53,279 bases of DNA from Bacteroidales bacterium (GCA_017561025.1 JAFZDU010000030.1:1-53279), one strand, 5' to 3'. Positions 41,055 to 50,251 are shown, numbered from the stretch's first letter. Made by a program: numbers and translations. Notes: a model not told the origin generated them from the sequence alone.

Positions 41055-41213
41055 TAGGGAAAAACAAGTTCATAGAATACGTCTCTCGATAAATCGTCTG
41101 ATTGACGAATTTATCGGGAGATTTTTTTAAGAAATAAATCAAACTACAGATGTGGAAAAATGGGTTCTATCCATTGATGTAGGAAAATTGATAATAAATA
41201 GAACCCACCTATA
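41055..41213 (+). repeat. 159-bp two-hairpin dispersed repeat, copy 2
   Basis: It matches 9163-9321 with about three changes, two of them in opposite arms of the first stem. The second hairpin arms TGGGTTCTAT (41161-41170) and ATAGAACCCA (41198-41207) are identical to copy 1. It ends 28 bases before the next ATG. Confidence 0.9.
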
Positions 41214-41241
41214 ATATTATTACAATTTAAAATGATTAGCC

Positions 41242-42738
41242 ATGAATAAAATATTGTTAAAAAGAGTATTATTGTTGATAGCTGCAATTGCAATGTCATT
41301 AACAGTAAAATCACAGTCTGTAGTCAAGTATGAAAGATTTGTTGATGATGGTCATGCCTGGCATAATTGTACAAGAGCACTTGAAACATCTGATGGAAAT
41401 ATCATTATGATGGAAGAATGCATCGATGCGACAACAGATTTTTCTGAAGTTTATACAGAGTCCGTCAACCTACTTAAAATAAGTCCGCAGGGAATGCTTA
41501 TTGATTCAGTAAAAGTCAATTTTCAGGGTACAAACATGAATTGCCCGTTTTTCATACTGTCAACCGAGGCAAACAGCAATGTGATGGGTGGTCTGTACTT
41601 AAATGAAAACAATGAACTGCGTTATGCAGCAATCTTCTTTGACGACCTTCTTACCATCACTAACAGCATAGATGTTGTCTTGCCAGTCGAAGGGTTCACG
41701 ACTTCTTACAAATCAATTGTTGACTGCAATAATGATTTGATATTCATGTCAAAGAAAAATGACACCAACGACACTTATATTTTTATCAAGATGGATATCT
41801 ATGGCGAAGTCAAGACTGTTAAATATTCGACATCAGAAAACTACAAGGACCTTTATCTTACTGAAAAGTCACTTTATGTCCACAGCAGTGATCCTTTGGA
41901 ATATGGCTGTTACTTTTTCAATGGAGAAGGCATCACAACAATTAAAATAGTCATTTTGGATAAAAATTTTGAAATCTTGGATTTTGTTGATGTCAATAAA
42001 TTTATAGATGCTAACCATAGTTATGTTTTTAATTGTGCACAATCGGAGATTCTGCTTTCTGAAGGAGGAAATATACTTATGAGTTCCATTGTAAGAGATA
42101 GTGGAGGCTGGAGTGATGAATTGTCAGAATATATTCAGTTAACAAAATTTAATGATAATTATGAGATTGTGGACTATGTAAGGATAGCTTCAAGGCTTGT
42201 GTATGGCGACGAAGGTGAGTTTTATGTAAATTCGACCAAATCTATTTTAGAAGACAGCTATGGTAACGTTTATCTGATTTGGATTGACACCGATGGCGAA
42301 TATATGGTGAGTTTTATAAATAAGAAAATGGAGTTAGTTTGGGAATGTCCTTTAGATCAGACAGGTGCTGATATATCTTTGTTGTATGACGCATTTATTA
42401 TGGACGACAACAAGCTAGTGGTTTATGGCGATTATGTGAAATTTGACGTAGGCTATTTTGGAGTATGCCACATACTCACTAATAACAGTGATATAACATC
42501 TGTATCCGAAAATCCTAATTCACTCAGTTCTTCCAGCATCTATCCTAATCCAGCAAGTGACTTCGTCATGGTAGAGGCAGAAAATGAAACAGAGGTAAAG
42601 ATCTATTCCGTCAGCGGACAAATAGTTTTGCGTCAAAACGTCAGCGAAGGAACAAGCACTATCGATGTTTCAAGACTCAACAGCGGAATCTATTTCATCG
42701 ATGTTGAAGGCGTGATGAATAAGGTTGTTGTGAGATAG
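41242..42738 (+). CDS. exported protein with T9SS type A sorting domain
   Basis: This 498-residue protein has signal peptide MNKILLKRVLLLIAAIAMSL. The body has repeated strand-turn elements (YGNVYLIWIDTDGEYMVSF, GGLYLNENNELRYAAIFF) similar in style to the 11878 and 13661 proteins, again propeller-like. The C-terminal about 75 residues form a normal sorting domain: IYPNPASDFVMVE, EVKIYSVSGQIVLRQ, LNSGIYFIDVEG. Unlike the other two it lacks the repeat-derived KLGMRNEEL stretch. No clear promoter box was found, and the 159-bp repeat is its immediate upstream region. Function unknown. Confidence 0.78.
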   Translation: MNKILLKRVLLLIAAIAMSLTVKSQSVVKYERFVDDGHAWHNCTRALETSDGNIIMMEECIDATTDFSEVYTESVNLLKISPQGMLIDSVKVNFQGTNMNCPFFILSTEANSNVMGGLYLNENNELRYAAIFFDDLLTITNSIDVVLPVEGFTTSYKSIVDCNNDLIFMSKKNDTNDTYIFIKMDIYGEVKTVKYSTSENYKDLYLTEKSLYVHSSDPLEYGCYFFNGEGITTIKIVILDKNFEILDFVDVNKFIDANHSYVFNCAQSEILLSEGGNILMSSIVRDSGGWSDELSEYIQLTKFNDNYEIVDYVRIASRLVYGDEGEFYVNSTKSILEDSYGNVYLIWIDTDGEYMVSFINKKMELVWECPLDQTGADISLLYDAFIMDDNKLVVYGDYVKFDVGYFGVCHILTNNSDITSVSENPNSLSSSSIYPNPASDFVMVEAENETEVKIYSVSGQIVLRQNVSEGTSTIDVSRLNSGIYFIDVEGVMNKVVVR

Positions 42739-42782
42739 AATGAATTCAGTAATTCAGGGTTATATTAGATAATCTAACGTAG

Positions 42783-42808
42783 AGCCGCACCGCCGTGCGG
42801 CTTTTTTA
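42783..42808 (+). terminator. GC-rich terminator between convergent genes
   Basis: AGCCGCAC and GTGCGGCT around CGCC, then six T. It is a second copy of the element at 15324-15347 with the same CGTAG upstream flank. Confidence 0.8.
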
Positions 42809-44425
42809 TTCTTGCTCAATAACCCATTTCGCATCTTCATAGATGACAGTCTCAAAGTCTTTGTTTTTCTCTTTAGCCTTTTGTTCGAGGAATAATATCA
42901 TTTCTTTGTCGCCTCTCCATTTCTTGACGAGTTCGTTGACTTTAACCTCAAAAATCATTTCTTCTGTGACATCGGTAAAGTCGCGGAGCAGTGTTTTGTT
43001 GTTTAAGACGTTGTCGGCTTCGATTTTGTATATCTCCTCTAAAGATTTGCCTTGTATGTTGGCTTGAATCTTAAGTGCTTCTACCCAGTCCTTGTCTTCT
43101 TCAATCTCGTTGGCAATCTGAGCTATTGCTATCTCGTGGCTGTTTCTTATAACAGGATTTTCTACATTGCTGATTCCTTTGATGAGATAGGGTTCCTTGG
43201 TGATTTTATATCTTGCATCATCTATGGATATGTTGAGGCTGTCGGCTATGCGTATTGTCTCAGCTTGCATAAGGCTGTCGGATACACACAATGCGAGAAG
43301 AGCTTCTTCCACGAATTTGTATGTTGCCTTATACCATTGATGTGCGGAGGTGTAGAAAACGACATAGTCGGCACGAAGTATGCTTCTTAATAGGTTTATC
43401 TCGTTTTTATAAAGATGCACTCTGTCGAATCCTTTGAAAACATCTTCGTTATAGAACAATATTTCCACGTCGTCCATGATTTCATTCCATGGAAGCTGTT
43501 CGTTAAGCCCCCAGATGAAGGAGTCGCCTACGAACAAGACTTTAGGTTTCTTGCAATTCTCGTCACATTCTATCTCGACGTTTAACTTATAATCTTCGCT
43601 TTTGTTTATGATAGGAAACAAAAGGTTCAAGGAAGCTTCGTCGTTGTGACACTTGACATAATAAGGTTCAGGCTTGCCGTACTTTATCTTAGGTATGCCG
43701 AAGTCGTTGAGGCTGTTCATGAATCTGAAGAGAGAGTCGTATCCGTAGACCGCAGTATATTGCCAGTGGTTGTCTGTCTTAGGAAATACAGTATATTCCA
43801 AGGTGTCTTTCATGCTTCTGAACCAGCTGGTCATCTCTATGTTAGGAAAGCCGGCCTCTGCCAATGCATTGGAATAATAGTCCAAGGAGTTGATAGTTGT
43901 AGTGTCTTTATCTCTTCTTGGAAGATATTCTGAGTAGACATATACCTTGCTTGGCGCCATGAACGAGAGGAATTCAATGTCGTATGATTTAAGCACATTT
44001 CTCAGCTGGCACATCATCTCGACGTTTTTGTCGAAATAATCCTTAGCTTTCTCTGCGGTACTGAATGCGCTATATTGTTCGGTGCCATAATAATCTTTGA
44101 CAGCTCCTTCGTAAAACAGCCAGTTGTCTTTTCCTGGGGTGATGAAGTGTATGTAGGTCTTTTTGAAGAAAGCCCAGATATATTGGTTGTAGATGCGTAT
44201 TAAGTTCTCTCTGAATCCGAAGTTTTCCGACACGTATTTCTCCAGCTGTATCTGGTATTTTCCGTCTGAATAAGATTGGTATGTCAATTCTGGAAGTTCA
44301 GTCTTCTCTGTGAAACCGGTGAGAGGCTTGACTTTGAATATGTCAAATTGTTCTTGAATTAATGGCAGCCATAGTATTGCCATTAATATTGAGAATAGAA
44401 TGATATGTGTTTTAGTGTTTTTCAT
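42806..44425 (-). CDS. DHHW/AlgX-like SGNH acetyltransferase partner
   Basis: This 539-residue protein has an N-terminal signal anchor (HIILFSILMAILWLPLI). The AlgX/DHHW-like core has PGKDNWLFYEG (97-107), FLSFMAPSKVYVYSEYLP (152-169), the active-site motif TDNHW at 217-221 and GDS at 300-302. These residues form the SGNH-type triad that moves acetyl groups onto polysaccharide in the periplasm. From about 438 to the end are two copies of a helical module, EDKDWVEALKIQANIQGKSL and EMILFLEQKAKEKNKDFE, also found in the GH16-like protein. Its ATG overlaps the MBOAT stop by one base (TAATG), so the two are translationally coupled. Confidence 0.87.
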   Translation of the reverse strand: MKNTKTHIILFSILMAILWLPLIQEQFDIFKVKPLTGFTEKTELPELTYQSYSDGKYQIQLEKYVSENFGFRENLIRIYNQYIWAFFKKTYIHFITPGKDNWLFYEGAVKDYYGTEQYSAFSTAEKAKDYFDKNVEMMCQLRNVLKSYDIEFLSFMAPSKVYVYSEYLPRRDKDTTTINSLDYYSNALAEAGFPNIEMTSWFRSMKDTLEYTVFPKTDNHWQYTAVYGYDSLFRFMNSLNDFGIPKIKYGKPEPYYVKCHNDEASLNLLFPIINKSEDYKLNVEIECDENCKKPKVLFVGDSFIWGLNEQLPWNEIMDDVEILFYNEDVFKGFDRVHLYKNEINLLRSILRADYVVFYTSAHQWYKATYKFVEEALLALCVSDSLMQAETIRIADSLNISIDDARYKITKEPYLIKGISNVENPVIRNSHEIAIAQIANEIEEDKDWVEALKIQANIQGKSLEEIYKIEADNVLNNKTLLRDFTDVTEEMIFEVKVNELVKKWRGDKEMILFLEQKAKEKNKDFETVIYEDAKWVIEQE

Positions 44426-45894
44426 TAGAATCTGAAATAAATGAATGGGCTGAAGCCTGTTGCGTTAAGAGCGCCTAGGCAGAATATGAAACCGAATAAT
44501 GATAATACGAAAGCGATGATATGTTGTTTTGTATTATACTCTGTGAAATATACTTTTTCCTGCCATCTCAAACCGAACTTGCTTAGGGTGATGAAAGAGA
44601 AGAATGCGGCGATGAGCATTGTGGTGTAGAAGTGAGGGTTGTCGGAGAAGTGGAATGGCACGAAGTCGAAGGCGAAGAGACGTTTGATGAAGAGCCATGA
44701 CAGGTCTATTCTTTCGATGCGGAAGAAGCATCGTGTCAATACTATGATTGCGAATGTTATTATTACGGAAGGTATTCTCCCTAATTTGTTGAGCCATTTG
44801 ACTAGGAATAGTTTGTCGGCGCAGATGAAGATGCCTTGCAAAGCTCCGTAGATGACGAAGTTCCATGCAGCGCCGTGCCATAGCCCTGACATCAAGAAGC
44901 AGAACCATAGATTGAAATATTTTCTGGCTTCTGTCTTGACGCGGCTGCCACCCAAAGGGAAGTAAAGATAGTTCTTGATGAAGACGCTGAATGTCTGATG
45001 CCATCTGCGCCAGAACTCTGATATTGACGTTGAGACGTAAGGGTTGTCGAAGTTTTCGGGGAAACGGAAACCTAGCATTCTGCCCAGACCAATGGCCATG
45101 TCGGAATAGCCTGCGAAGTCGAAATAGATCTGAAAGGTGAAGGCGAGAATCACTATCCATGCTGTCGTTGAATCTAAATTGGCTATCTTGCTGGCAATGT
45201 CGTTCAACTGTGCAGTGGTAAGAATGTCGTAGTTGGAAGGACCTAAAATTTTATCGACTTGATAACCTATAACATCGGCTATCAATATTTTTTTCGAAAG
45301 GCCTAAAACGAAACGATAGAAACCTTGAAGCCTGTCGCTCATCAATGATTCACGCTCTCTGATTTGGTCGGCTATGTCGCAGTAACGAATGATAGGACCT
45401 GCCACGAGTTGAGGGAACATTGTGATATAGAGCATATAGTCGCTGAGACGTTTCATAGGTTCGTTGACGCCGCGGTAGGTGTCGAGGGTGTATGTGACAC
45501 TCTGGAATGAGAAGAATGATATTCCGATAGGAAGCAGTATCTGCATCCATTCTATTGGTTCACGTCCGAAGAGACCAGCCAGGAAGTTGAAGTTCTGTAT
45601 GCTGAAGTTGCCGTATTTATAGTAGAAAAGCAGACCGATGCTGATGGTTATGGAAATGCCGCATAGAATCTTTTTGACAAGAGGCTTCTCTGATTTGTGC
45701 ATATATTTCACCAAATAGAAATTGGCGATGTTTGAAACAATGAGTTGAATTACAAATTCTGGTGCTCCGTATGCATAGAATATCAAAGAAGCAATTAAGA
45801 GTGTATAGTTGCGGAGTTTCTTCGGTGTTATAAAATATAATGCAAGAAAAATAGGGAAGAAATAAAGTAAAAAAACGTTGCTGCTGAATACCAT
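44425..45894 (-). CDS. MBOAT-family membrane O-acyltransferase (AlgI-like)
   Basis: This 489-residue polytopic membrane protein has the catalytic His340 in SGLWHGAAWNF, preceded by YVSTSISEFWRRWHQTFSVF and YFPLGGSR, all hallmarks of AlgI/PatA/DltB-like acyltransferases. It passes an acetyl group across the membrane to the SGNH partner encoded next. The target polymer is unknown: no alginate or polysaccharide synthase is nearby, so cell-wall or exopolysaccharide acetylation are both possible. The promoter box at 45926-45933 drives this gene and the DHHW-like gene as a unit. Confidence 0.95.
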   Translation of the reverse strand: MVFSSNVFLLYFFPIFLALYFITPKKLRNYTLLIASLIFYAYGAPEFVIQLIVSNIANFYLVKYMHKSEKPLVKKILCGISITISIGLLFYYKYGNFSIQNFNFLAGLFGREPIEWMQILLPIGISFFSFQSVTYTLDTYRGVNEPMKRLSDYMLYITMFPQLVAGPIIRYCDIADQIRERESLMSDRLQGFYRFVLGLSKKILIADVIGYQVDKILGPSNYDILTTAQLNDIASKIANLDSTTAWIVILAFTFQIYFDFAGYSDMAIGLGRMLGFRFPENFDNPYVSTSISEFWRRWHQTFSVFIKNYLYFPLGGSRVKTEARKYFNLWFCFLMSGLWHGAAWNFVIYGALQGIFICADKLFLVKWLNKLGRIPSVIITFAIIVLTRCFFRIERIDLSWLFIKRLFAFDFVPFHFSDNPHFYTTMLIAAFFSFITLSKFGLRWQEKVYFTEYNTKQHIIAFVLSLFGFIFCLGALNATGFSPFIYFRF

Positions 45895-45925
45895 TACTAA
45901 TAATTTATCACTGTTTTTATTTGCG

Positions 45926-45933
45926 CAAAGATA
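45926..45933 (-). promoter_or_regulatory. -7 promoter box of the O-acetylation pair
   Basis: TATCTTTG on the minus strand, 31 bases before the MBOAT ATG. Confidence 0.65.
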
Positions 45934-45950
45934 TTAAAATAACCTTAACG

Positions 45951-46961
45951 TTAATGTTCTTTTACATAAATCTCACATATGGATTTAATGGTTTCTTCAA
46001 CAGGTGTAAACTGGAAGTTTAAATCTCTGATGATCTTGGCAGAAGAATAGGAATATATTCTTGTTGATGTCCTTGCCGTCTCTTTTGTGATGAGCGGTTT
46101 CTTGCCTTGTATTTTTCCCATGAGCCAGAAGATACGCCATGCTATCTCGCTGAGAGCCTTGCCGACTTTGATGTAAGGTGCTTTGATCTTGAAGCTGTCG
46201 GCCATGAGGCTGAAGAGCTCTTTGTATGAGATGAGGGCGCCGTTGAGACAGTAGCGCTGTCCGAATCTGTTGTTGTCCATCAATGTCATCATGGCTCGTA
46301 CTACATCTTTCACATCGACGAATCCGTTGACGCCGGTGGTGTAAAAAGGAAATCCTTTGGCTATTGTTGTGAAAAGCTCGCAGCTGCTAGTGTTCCAGCG
46401 TCCTGCTCCTAATATGAGCGAAGGGTTTACTATTGTGGCGTTGAGGCCTTCGGCTATGCCTCTCCACACTTCCATCTCGGCTTGGTATTTTGAGATAGCA
46501 TAGACACTGTTGTTCTTTGACTGTGTCCATGGCGATTCTTCATCTATGGCTTCGCCTTCGAGTGCGCGGCCTAATGCAGCGATGGAACTGACATGACAGA
46601 ATTTCTTTACACCGCAGTATAAGGCGGCATTGACCATGTTCTTGGTCCCTTCCACGTTGATGGTCATGACGCTTTTCTTGTCGCTAGGGTCGAAGGAAAC
46701 GACAGCGGCGCAGTGGTAAACTTCATCAACATCTTTCATGGCATCCTCTAGGATGTCGTAGTCGGTGACATCGCCATAAACGAATTCTATGTTGCTAGGA
46801 ATCTCGTTGAAACCGTAACGCTTCAAGACCCTGTCTAATAACGATAAATCGCTGTTCTTGCGGCATAATAATTTGATTGTTGACAAATCCTTTTGTCTCT
46901 TGATCAATTCGGCAACCAAATGCGAGCCTACTAATCCAGTACATCCTGTAATGAAAACCAT
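45951..46961 (-). CDS. NAD(P)-dependent extended-SDR epimerase/reductase
   Basis: This 336-residue cytosolic protein has the Rossmann motif TGCTGLVGSHLV (GxxGxxG at 6-12), the acidic VYGDVTD (61-67), and an active-site YAISK (Tyr154, Lys158) with HVSS upstream. The closest general type is dihydroflavonol-4-reductase-like or 3-beta-HSD-like extended SDRs, common in Bacteroidetes. The substrate is not evident. A terpenoid, sugar-nucleotide or lipid ketone are all possible. It has its own promoter box and is transcribed separately from the O-acetylation pair that follows it. Confidence 0.88.
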   Translation of the reverse strand: MVFITGCTGLVGSHLVAELIKRQKDLSTIKLLCRKNSDLSLLDRVLKRYGFNEIPSNIEFVYGDVTDYDILEDAMKDVDEVYHCAAVVSFDPSDKKSVMTINVEGTKNMVNAALYCGVKKFCHVSSIAALGRALEGEAIDEESPWTQSKNNSVYAISKYQAEMEVWRGIAEGLNATIVNPSLILGAGRWNTSSCELFTTIAKGFPFYTTGVNGFVDVKDVVRAMMTLMDNNRFGQRYCLNGALISYKELFSLMADSFKIKAPYIKVGKALSEIAWRIFWLMGKIQGKKPLITKETARTSTRIYSYSSAKIIRDLNFQFTPVEETIKSICEIYVKEH

Positions 46962-46977
46962 GAATTTATTTTTTTTG

Positions 46978-46985
46978 CAAAGATA
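46978..46985 (-). promoter_or_regulatory. -7 promoter box of the SDR gene
   Basis: TATCTTTG on the minus strand, 16 bases before the ATG. Confidence 0.65.
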
Positions 46986-47079
46986 GAAAAACTTTACCGG
47001 TAAAATCCCTTCTTTTACGTCTCAAATTCTATAATTGCAGTTTCGTTGAGATTATTTCTGAATCATCTTCTTATTTTCA

Positions 47080-47087
47080 TATCTTTG
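47080..47087 (+). promoter_or_regulatory. -7 promoter box of the 47122 gene
   Basis: TATCTTTG, 34 bases before the ATG. Confidence 0.65.
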
Positions 47088-47121
47088 CATTCCTTAAAAA
47101 TTAACATTCAATTTTATAATT

Positions 47122-48543
47122 ATGAAAAGAGTTTATTTTACAATGATTTTGCTTAGTTTGTTTTTAATTGGTTGTAAACCTGATCCAGAAGTTCCTACAG
47201 TGACTACTCAAGAGGTGTCGGAAATTACTGCCAATTCAGCAAAGATATCTTATAATGTGACAGCCGACGGTGGCGCTGAGGTTACATCTAGTGGAGTTTG
47301 CTGGAGCACATCACAAAACCCAACAATAGCTGACGAAAAAACAAATGATGGTAATGGAATTGGCAGCTTTACTTCTCTTCTTCAAGATTTGTTGCCTAGC
47401 ACAACATATTACGTAAGATCTTATGCTGTTAATAGCGCTGGAGTCGCTTACGGAGAAAAAATGGGGTTCGTTACTTTAGCTGAAGATAATGATGAAGATA
47501 ACGAAGACGGTGAAGATAACGGCGGTGATGATAATGGCGGTGATGATAATGGCGGTGACGATAATGGTGGTGACGATAATGGCGGCGATGACAATGGTGG
47601 TGATGACAACGGTGGTGACGATAACGGTGGTGATGATAATGGTGGTGACGATAATGGTGGTGACGATAACGGTGATGACGATAACGGTGGTGATGATAAC
47701 GGTGGTGATGATAATGGCGGTGATGATAATGGTGGTGATGACAATGGTGGTGATGACAATGGCGGTGATGATAACGGCGGTGATGATAATGGCGGTGATG
47801 ATAATGGTGGTGATGACAATGGTGATGCAGAGATATTAGATGTTACAGTAGGTGGTGTCACATTTAATATGGTATTAGTTAAGAGCGGCACTTTCTATAT
47901 GGGCGCACAAAAAGATGACCCTAATGCTCCTAACTACGATGAAGAAGCATGGTCAAGAGAAGCTCCTGTTCACGAGGTTACACTTTCAAGCTATTATATC
48001 GCAGAGTCGGAGGTTACTCAAGATCTCTGGATGGCGGTGATGGGAAGCAACCCTAGTCATTTTGTGGGAGGTCTAAGACCTGTAGAGCAGGTTACATACT
48101 ACGACTGCCAGAACTTTATAAACAAGCTTAACCAGATGACAGGCTTGAACTTCAGATTCCCTACAGAAGCAGAGTGGGAGTTTGCGGCGAGAGGAGGTAA
48201 TGAATCACATGGATACAAATACAGTGGAAGTGATATTATCGATGATGTAGCTTGGTATTCTGCCGATGGCAAGAAGACAGGTGATGTGATGACAAAGAAA
48301 GCCAACGAATTGGGTATCTATGATATGAGCGGCAATGTGATGGAATGGTGCTCTGACGTGTTTGCCGATTATAGCAGTGAGCCTCAGACTGACCCTACAG
48401 GACCATCAACAGGCGTCGACCGTGTCGTACGTGGCGGATGCTGTCTCAGCAATGCTACTTACTGCCGCGTGGCTCTTCGTAACTTCCTACATCCAGGTGG
48501 CGCAAGTTATGGTATAGGAATGCGTCTGGCTCTCAGTCTTTGA
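47122..48543 (+). CDS. lipoprotein with GGDDN linker and formylglycine-enzyme-like domain
   Basis: This 473-residue protein has an SPII signal (ILLSLFLIGC). An Fn3-like domain covers about 25-118 (VSEITANSAKISYNVTADGG, TTYYVRSYAVNSAG). A linker of 20 GGDDN units (one GDDDN) spans about 134-233. The C-terminal FGE-sulfatase-type domain has MVLVKSGTFYMG, EVTQDLWMAVMGSNPSHF, FPTEAEWEFAARGG, YDMSGNVMEWCSDVF and RVVRGGCCLSNATYCRVALR. The domain fold matches SUMF1/EgtB/PvdO relatives, which are often structural or ligand-binding when bacterial and lipid-anchored. I could not identify the copper-binding Cys pair of a true formylglycine generator. It should sit on the cell surface; function unknown. 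Confidence 0.85.
   Translation: MKRVYFTMILLSLFLIGCKPDPEVPTVTTQEVSEITANSAKISYNVTADGGAEVTSSGVCWSTSQNPTIADEKTNDGNGIGSFTSLLQDLLPSTTYYVRSYAVNSAGVAYGEKMGFVTLAEDNDEDNEDGEDNGGDDNGGDDNGGDDNGGDDNGGDDNGGDDNGGDDNGGDDNGGDDNGGDDNGDDDNGGDDNGGDDNGGDDNGGDDNGGDDNGGDDNGGDDNGGDDNGGDDNGDAEILDVTVGGVTFNMVLVKSGTFYMGAQKDDPNAPNYDEEAWSREAPVHEVTLSSYYIAESEVTQDLWMAVMGSNPSHFVGGLRPVEQVTYYDCQNFINKLNQMTGLNFRFPTEAEWEFAARGGNESHGYKYSGSDIIDDVAWYSADGKKTGDVMTKKANELGIYDMSGNVMEWCSDVFADYSSEPQTDPTGPSTGVDRVVRGGCCLSNATYCRVALRNFLHPGGASYGIGMRLALSL
47521..47820 (+). repeat. 15-bp tandem repeat, 20 copies
   Basis: GGYGGTGAYGAYAAY is repeated 20 times without interruption. Third positions vary between copies. One copy (47671-47685) has GGTGAT in place of GGTGGT. 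Each unit codes GGDDN, so length changes keep the frame. Confidence 0.97.
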
Positions 48544-48572
48544 TATTATGGATTTTAGAGACGTGTAAGACA

Positions 48573-48616
48573 TAGAGGGATTAGAGGATTTTTTTCTTTA
48601 TTCCCTCTAATTTTTT
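48573..48616 (+). terminator. terminator of the 47122 gene
   Basis: TAGAGGGA (48573-48580) and TCCCTCTA (48602-48609) pair around a loop of about 21 bases, followed by ATTTTTT. Confidence 0.6.
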
Positions 48617-48651
48617 ATCATTTCTAGAAAAAAACTTATAGACTTTTTTCT

Positions 48652-48659
48652 TATCTTTG
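48652..48659 (+). promoter_or_regulatory. -7 promoter box of tyrS
   Basis: TATCTTTG, 31 bases before the ATG. Confidence 0.7.
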
Positions 48660-48690
48660 CGTTTCTAACTAGAATTAAAATTTAACATCG

Positions 48691-49986
48691 ATGAATAAAG
48701 ATTTCGTAGAAGAATTACGTTGGCGTGGTATGCTTCACAGCATGACTCCAGGCACCGAAGAACAACTTAAAAAAGAAATGACAACAGGCTACCTCGGCAT
48801 TGACCCGACAGCCGACTCTCTTCATATAGGTCACCTCTGCGGTATTATGATGCTCCGTCATCTTCAACATGCAGGTCATAAACCTCTCGCTCTCCTCGGT
48901 GGAGCAACAGGTATGATTGGCGACCCTTCAGGAAAATCAGCAGAACGTAACCTCCTTAATGATGAGACCTTAAACCATAACCAAGTATGTATCAAGAAAC
49001 AGCTCGCTAAGTTCTTGGACTTCGAAAGCGATGCTCCTAATAAGGCAGAACTCGTTAACAACTACGACTGGATGAAGAACTATTCATTCCTTAACTTCAT
49101 CCGTGATATCGGAAAACATATCACCGTAAACTATATGATGGCTAAAGACAGCGTGAAGAAACGCTTCAGCGGCGAAGGCGAAGGTATGTCATTCACTGAG
49201 TTCAGCTACCAGCTCGTACAAGGTTACGACTTCTTGTATCTGTATCAAAATAAAAACTGCAAACTCCAGCTCGGCGGCTCAGACCAATGGGGCAATATCA
49301 CCACAGGTACAGAGCTGATCCGTCGTAAACTCGGCGCTGAAGAGACAGCATACGCTCTTACTTGCCCTCTCATCACTAAAGCCGACGGAGGCAAGTTCGG
49401 TAAGACAGAAAAAGGTAACATCTGGCTCGACCCTGCTAAGACATCACCATATGCATTCTACCAATTCTGGATGAACTGCTCTGACGACGATGCAGCTAAA
49501 TACATCAAGATATTCACATTGTTGAGCAAAGAAGAAATAGACGCTCTCATCGAACGTCATGCCGCAGAACCTCATCTCCGTGAACTCCAACGCACACTCG
49601 CTCGCGAACTCACTACTATAGTTCACTCTAAAGAAGATCTCGAAATGGCTGAAGAAGCAACACAGATTCTCTTCGGCAAAGGCACTTCAGAAGCTCTCCA
49701 CAAATTCGATGAAGCTACTTTGCTCAGCATCTTCGAAGGCGTTCCTCAAGCTAATGTGTCAAAGGCTGCTATCGAAGAAGGTATGCCAATCATCGATTTC
49801 CTTACACAGACAGAAGTGTTCCCTTCAAAAGGCGAAGCACGTAAGATGTTGCAAGGCAACGGCGTCGCTGTCAACAAGGAAAAAGTCGCTGACACTAAAG
49901 TCATAGGTAAAGAAGACCTTCTCAACGATAAATATATTCTCGTTCAAAAAGGAAAGAAAAACTATTATCTCATTATAGCTGAATAA
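48691..49986 (+). CDS. tyrS: tyrosyl-tRNA synthetase
   Basis: This 431-residue class I synthetase has the HIGH motif at 45-48 ([10 protein letters not shown]), the tyrosine pocket YLGIDPT and [12 protein letters not shown], and a KMSKS-equivalent loop KFGKT at 235-239. The C-terminal S4 RNA-binding domain (about 365-431) includes [19 protein letters not shown]. It charges tRNA-Tyr in the cytosol. Codons are of the well-expressed type (CTC, CGT). A small Cys-rich membrane-protein gene follows two bases after its stop. Confidence 0.98.
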   Translation: MNKDFVEELRWRGMLHSMTPGTEEQLKKEMTTGYLGIDPTADSLHIGHLCGIMMLRHLQHAGHKPLALLGGATGMIGDPSGKSAERNLLNDETLNHNQVCIKKQLAKFLDFESDAPNKAELVNNYDWMKNYSFLNFIRDIGKHITVNYMMAKDSVKKRFSGEGEGMSFTEFSYQLVQGYDFLYLYQNKNCKLQLGGSDQWGNITTGTELIRRKLGAEETAYALTCPLITKADGGKFGKTEKGNIWLDPAKTSPYAFYQFWMNCSDDDAAKYIKIFTLLSKEEIDALIERHAAEPHLRELQRTLARELTTIVHSKEDLEMAEEATQILFGKGTSEALHKFDEATLLSIFEGVPQANVSKAAIEEGMPIIDFLTQTEVFPSKGEARKMLQGNGVAVNKEKVADTKVIGKEDLLNDKYILVQKGKKNYYLIIAE

Positions 49987-49988
49987 TT

Positions 49989-50186
49989 ATGACAACATTC
50001 TTCCTTATCTTGATTCCGGCAGTCGTTATCATGGCTATAGTTTTCGTAGCCATCGGTATAAAGATGTTCGTGAAAAAGGACGGACAGTTTGAACGTAAGT
50101 GCGCTCACTCCCTCGACCCTGACGCAAAATGCACCTGCGGAGGAAAAGGCGACGGAAGCTGTAAAAAAGCTCATAAAGACATATAG
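49989..50186 (+). CDS. small Cys-rich single-pass membrane protein
   Basis: This 65-residue protein has an N-terminal helix (TFFLILIPAVVIMAIVFVAI, 3-22), then a short basic stretch and a compact tail with four cysteines: KCAH, KCTCGGKGDGSC (Cys38, 48, 50, 58) plus His40. The spacing C-x9-C-x-C-x7-C could bind one metal ion or a small cluster, which is inference. With few residues before the helix, the tail is probably cytosolic. It is only two bases behind tyrS and ends at a strong hairpin, so it is expressed with tyrS. I recall similar small proteins in Bacteroidetes annotated only as membrane or secreted protein; no role known. Confidence 0.75.
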   Translation: MTTFFLILIPAVVIMAIVFVAIGIKMFVKKDGQFERKCAHSLDPDAKCTCGGKGDGSCKKAHKDI

Positions 50187-50210
50187 TGACATATACGTTG
50201 AAAGATACCA

Positions 50211-50251
50211 AAAGTGCTTCGAGAAATTTTTCTTGAAGCACTTTTTTTATT
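50211..50251 (+). terminator. terminator of the tyrS unit
   Basis: AAAGTGCTTCGAGA and TCTTGAAGCACTTT pair over 14 positions (one wobble) with a six-base loop and a T-run. Confidence 0.85.

Noticed and set aside
44534-45160. 208-residue minus-strand frame within the MBOAT gene
   Set aside because: It overlaps the MBOAT gene in another frame, has no family features and an Arg/His-rich composition typical of shadow frames.
47521-47820. Regular repeats as a possible CRISPR array
   Set aside because: The 15-bp units are contiguous with no spacers and code a peptide repeat in frame.
47448-47891. 147-residue minus-strand frame of SSPPL repeats
   Set aside because: It is the complement of the GGDDN tandem repeat. 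The + strand has the signal peptide, flanking domains and promoter.
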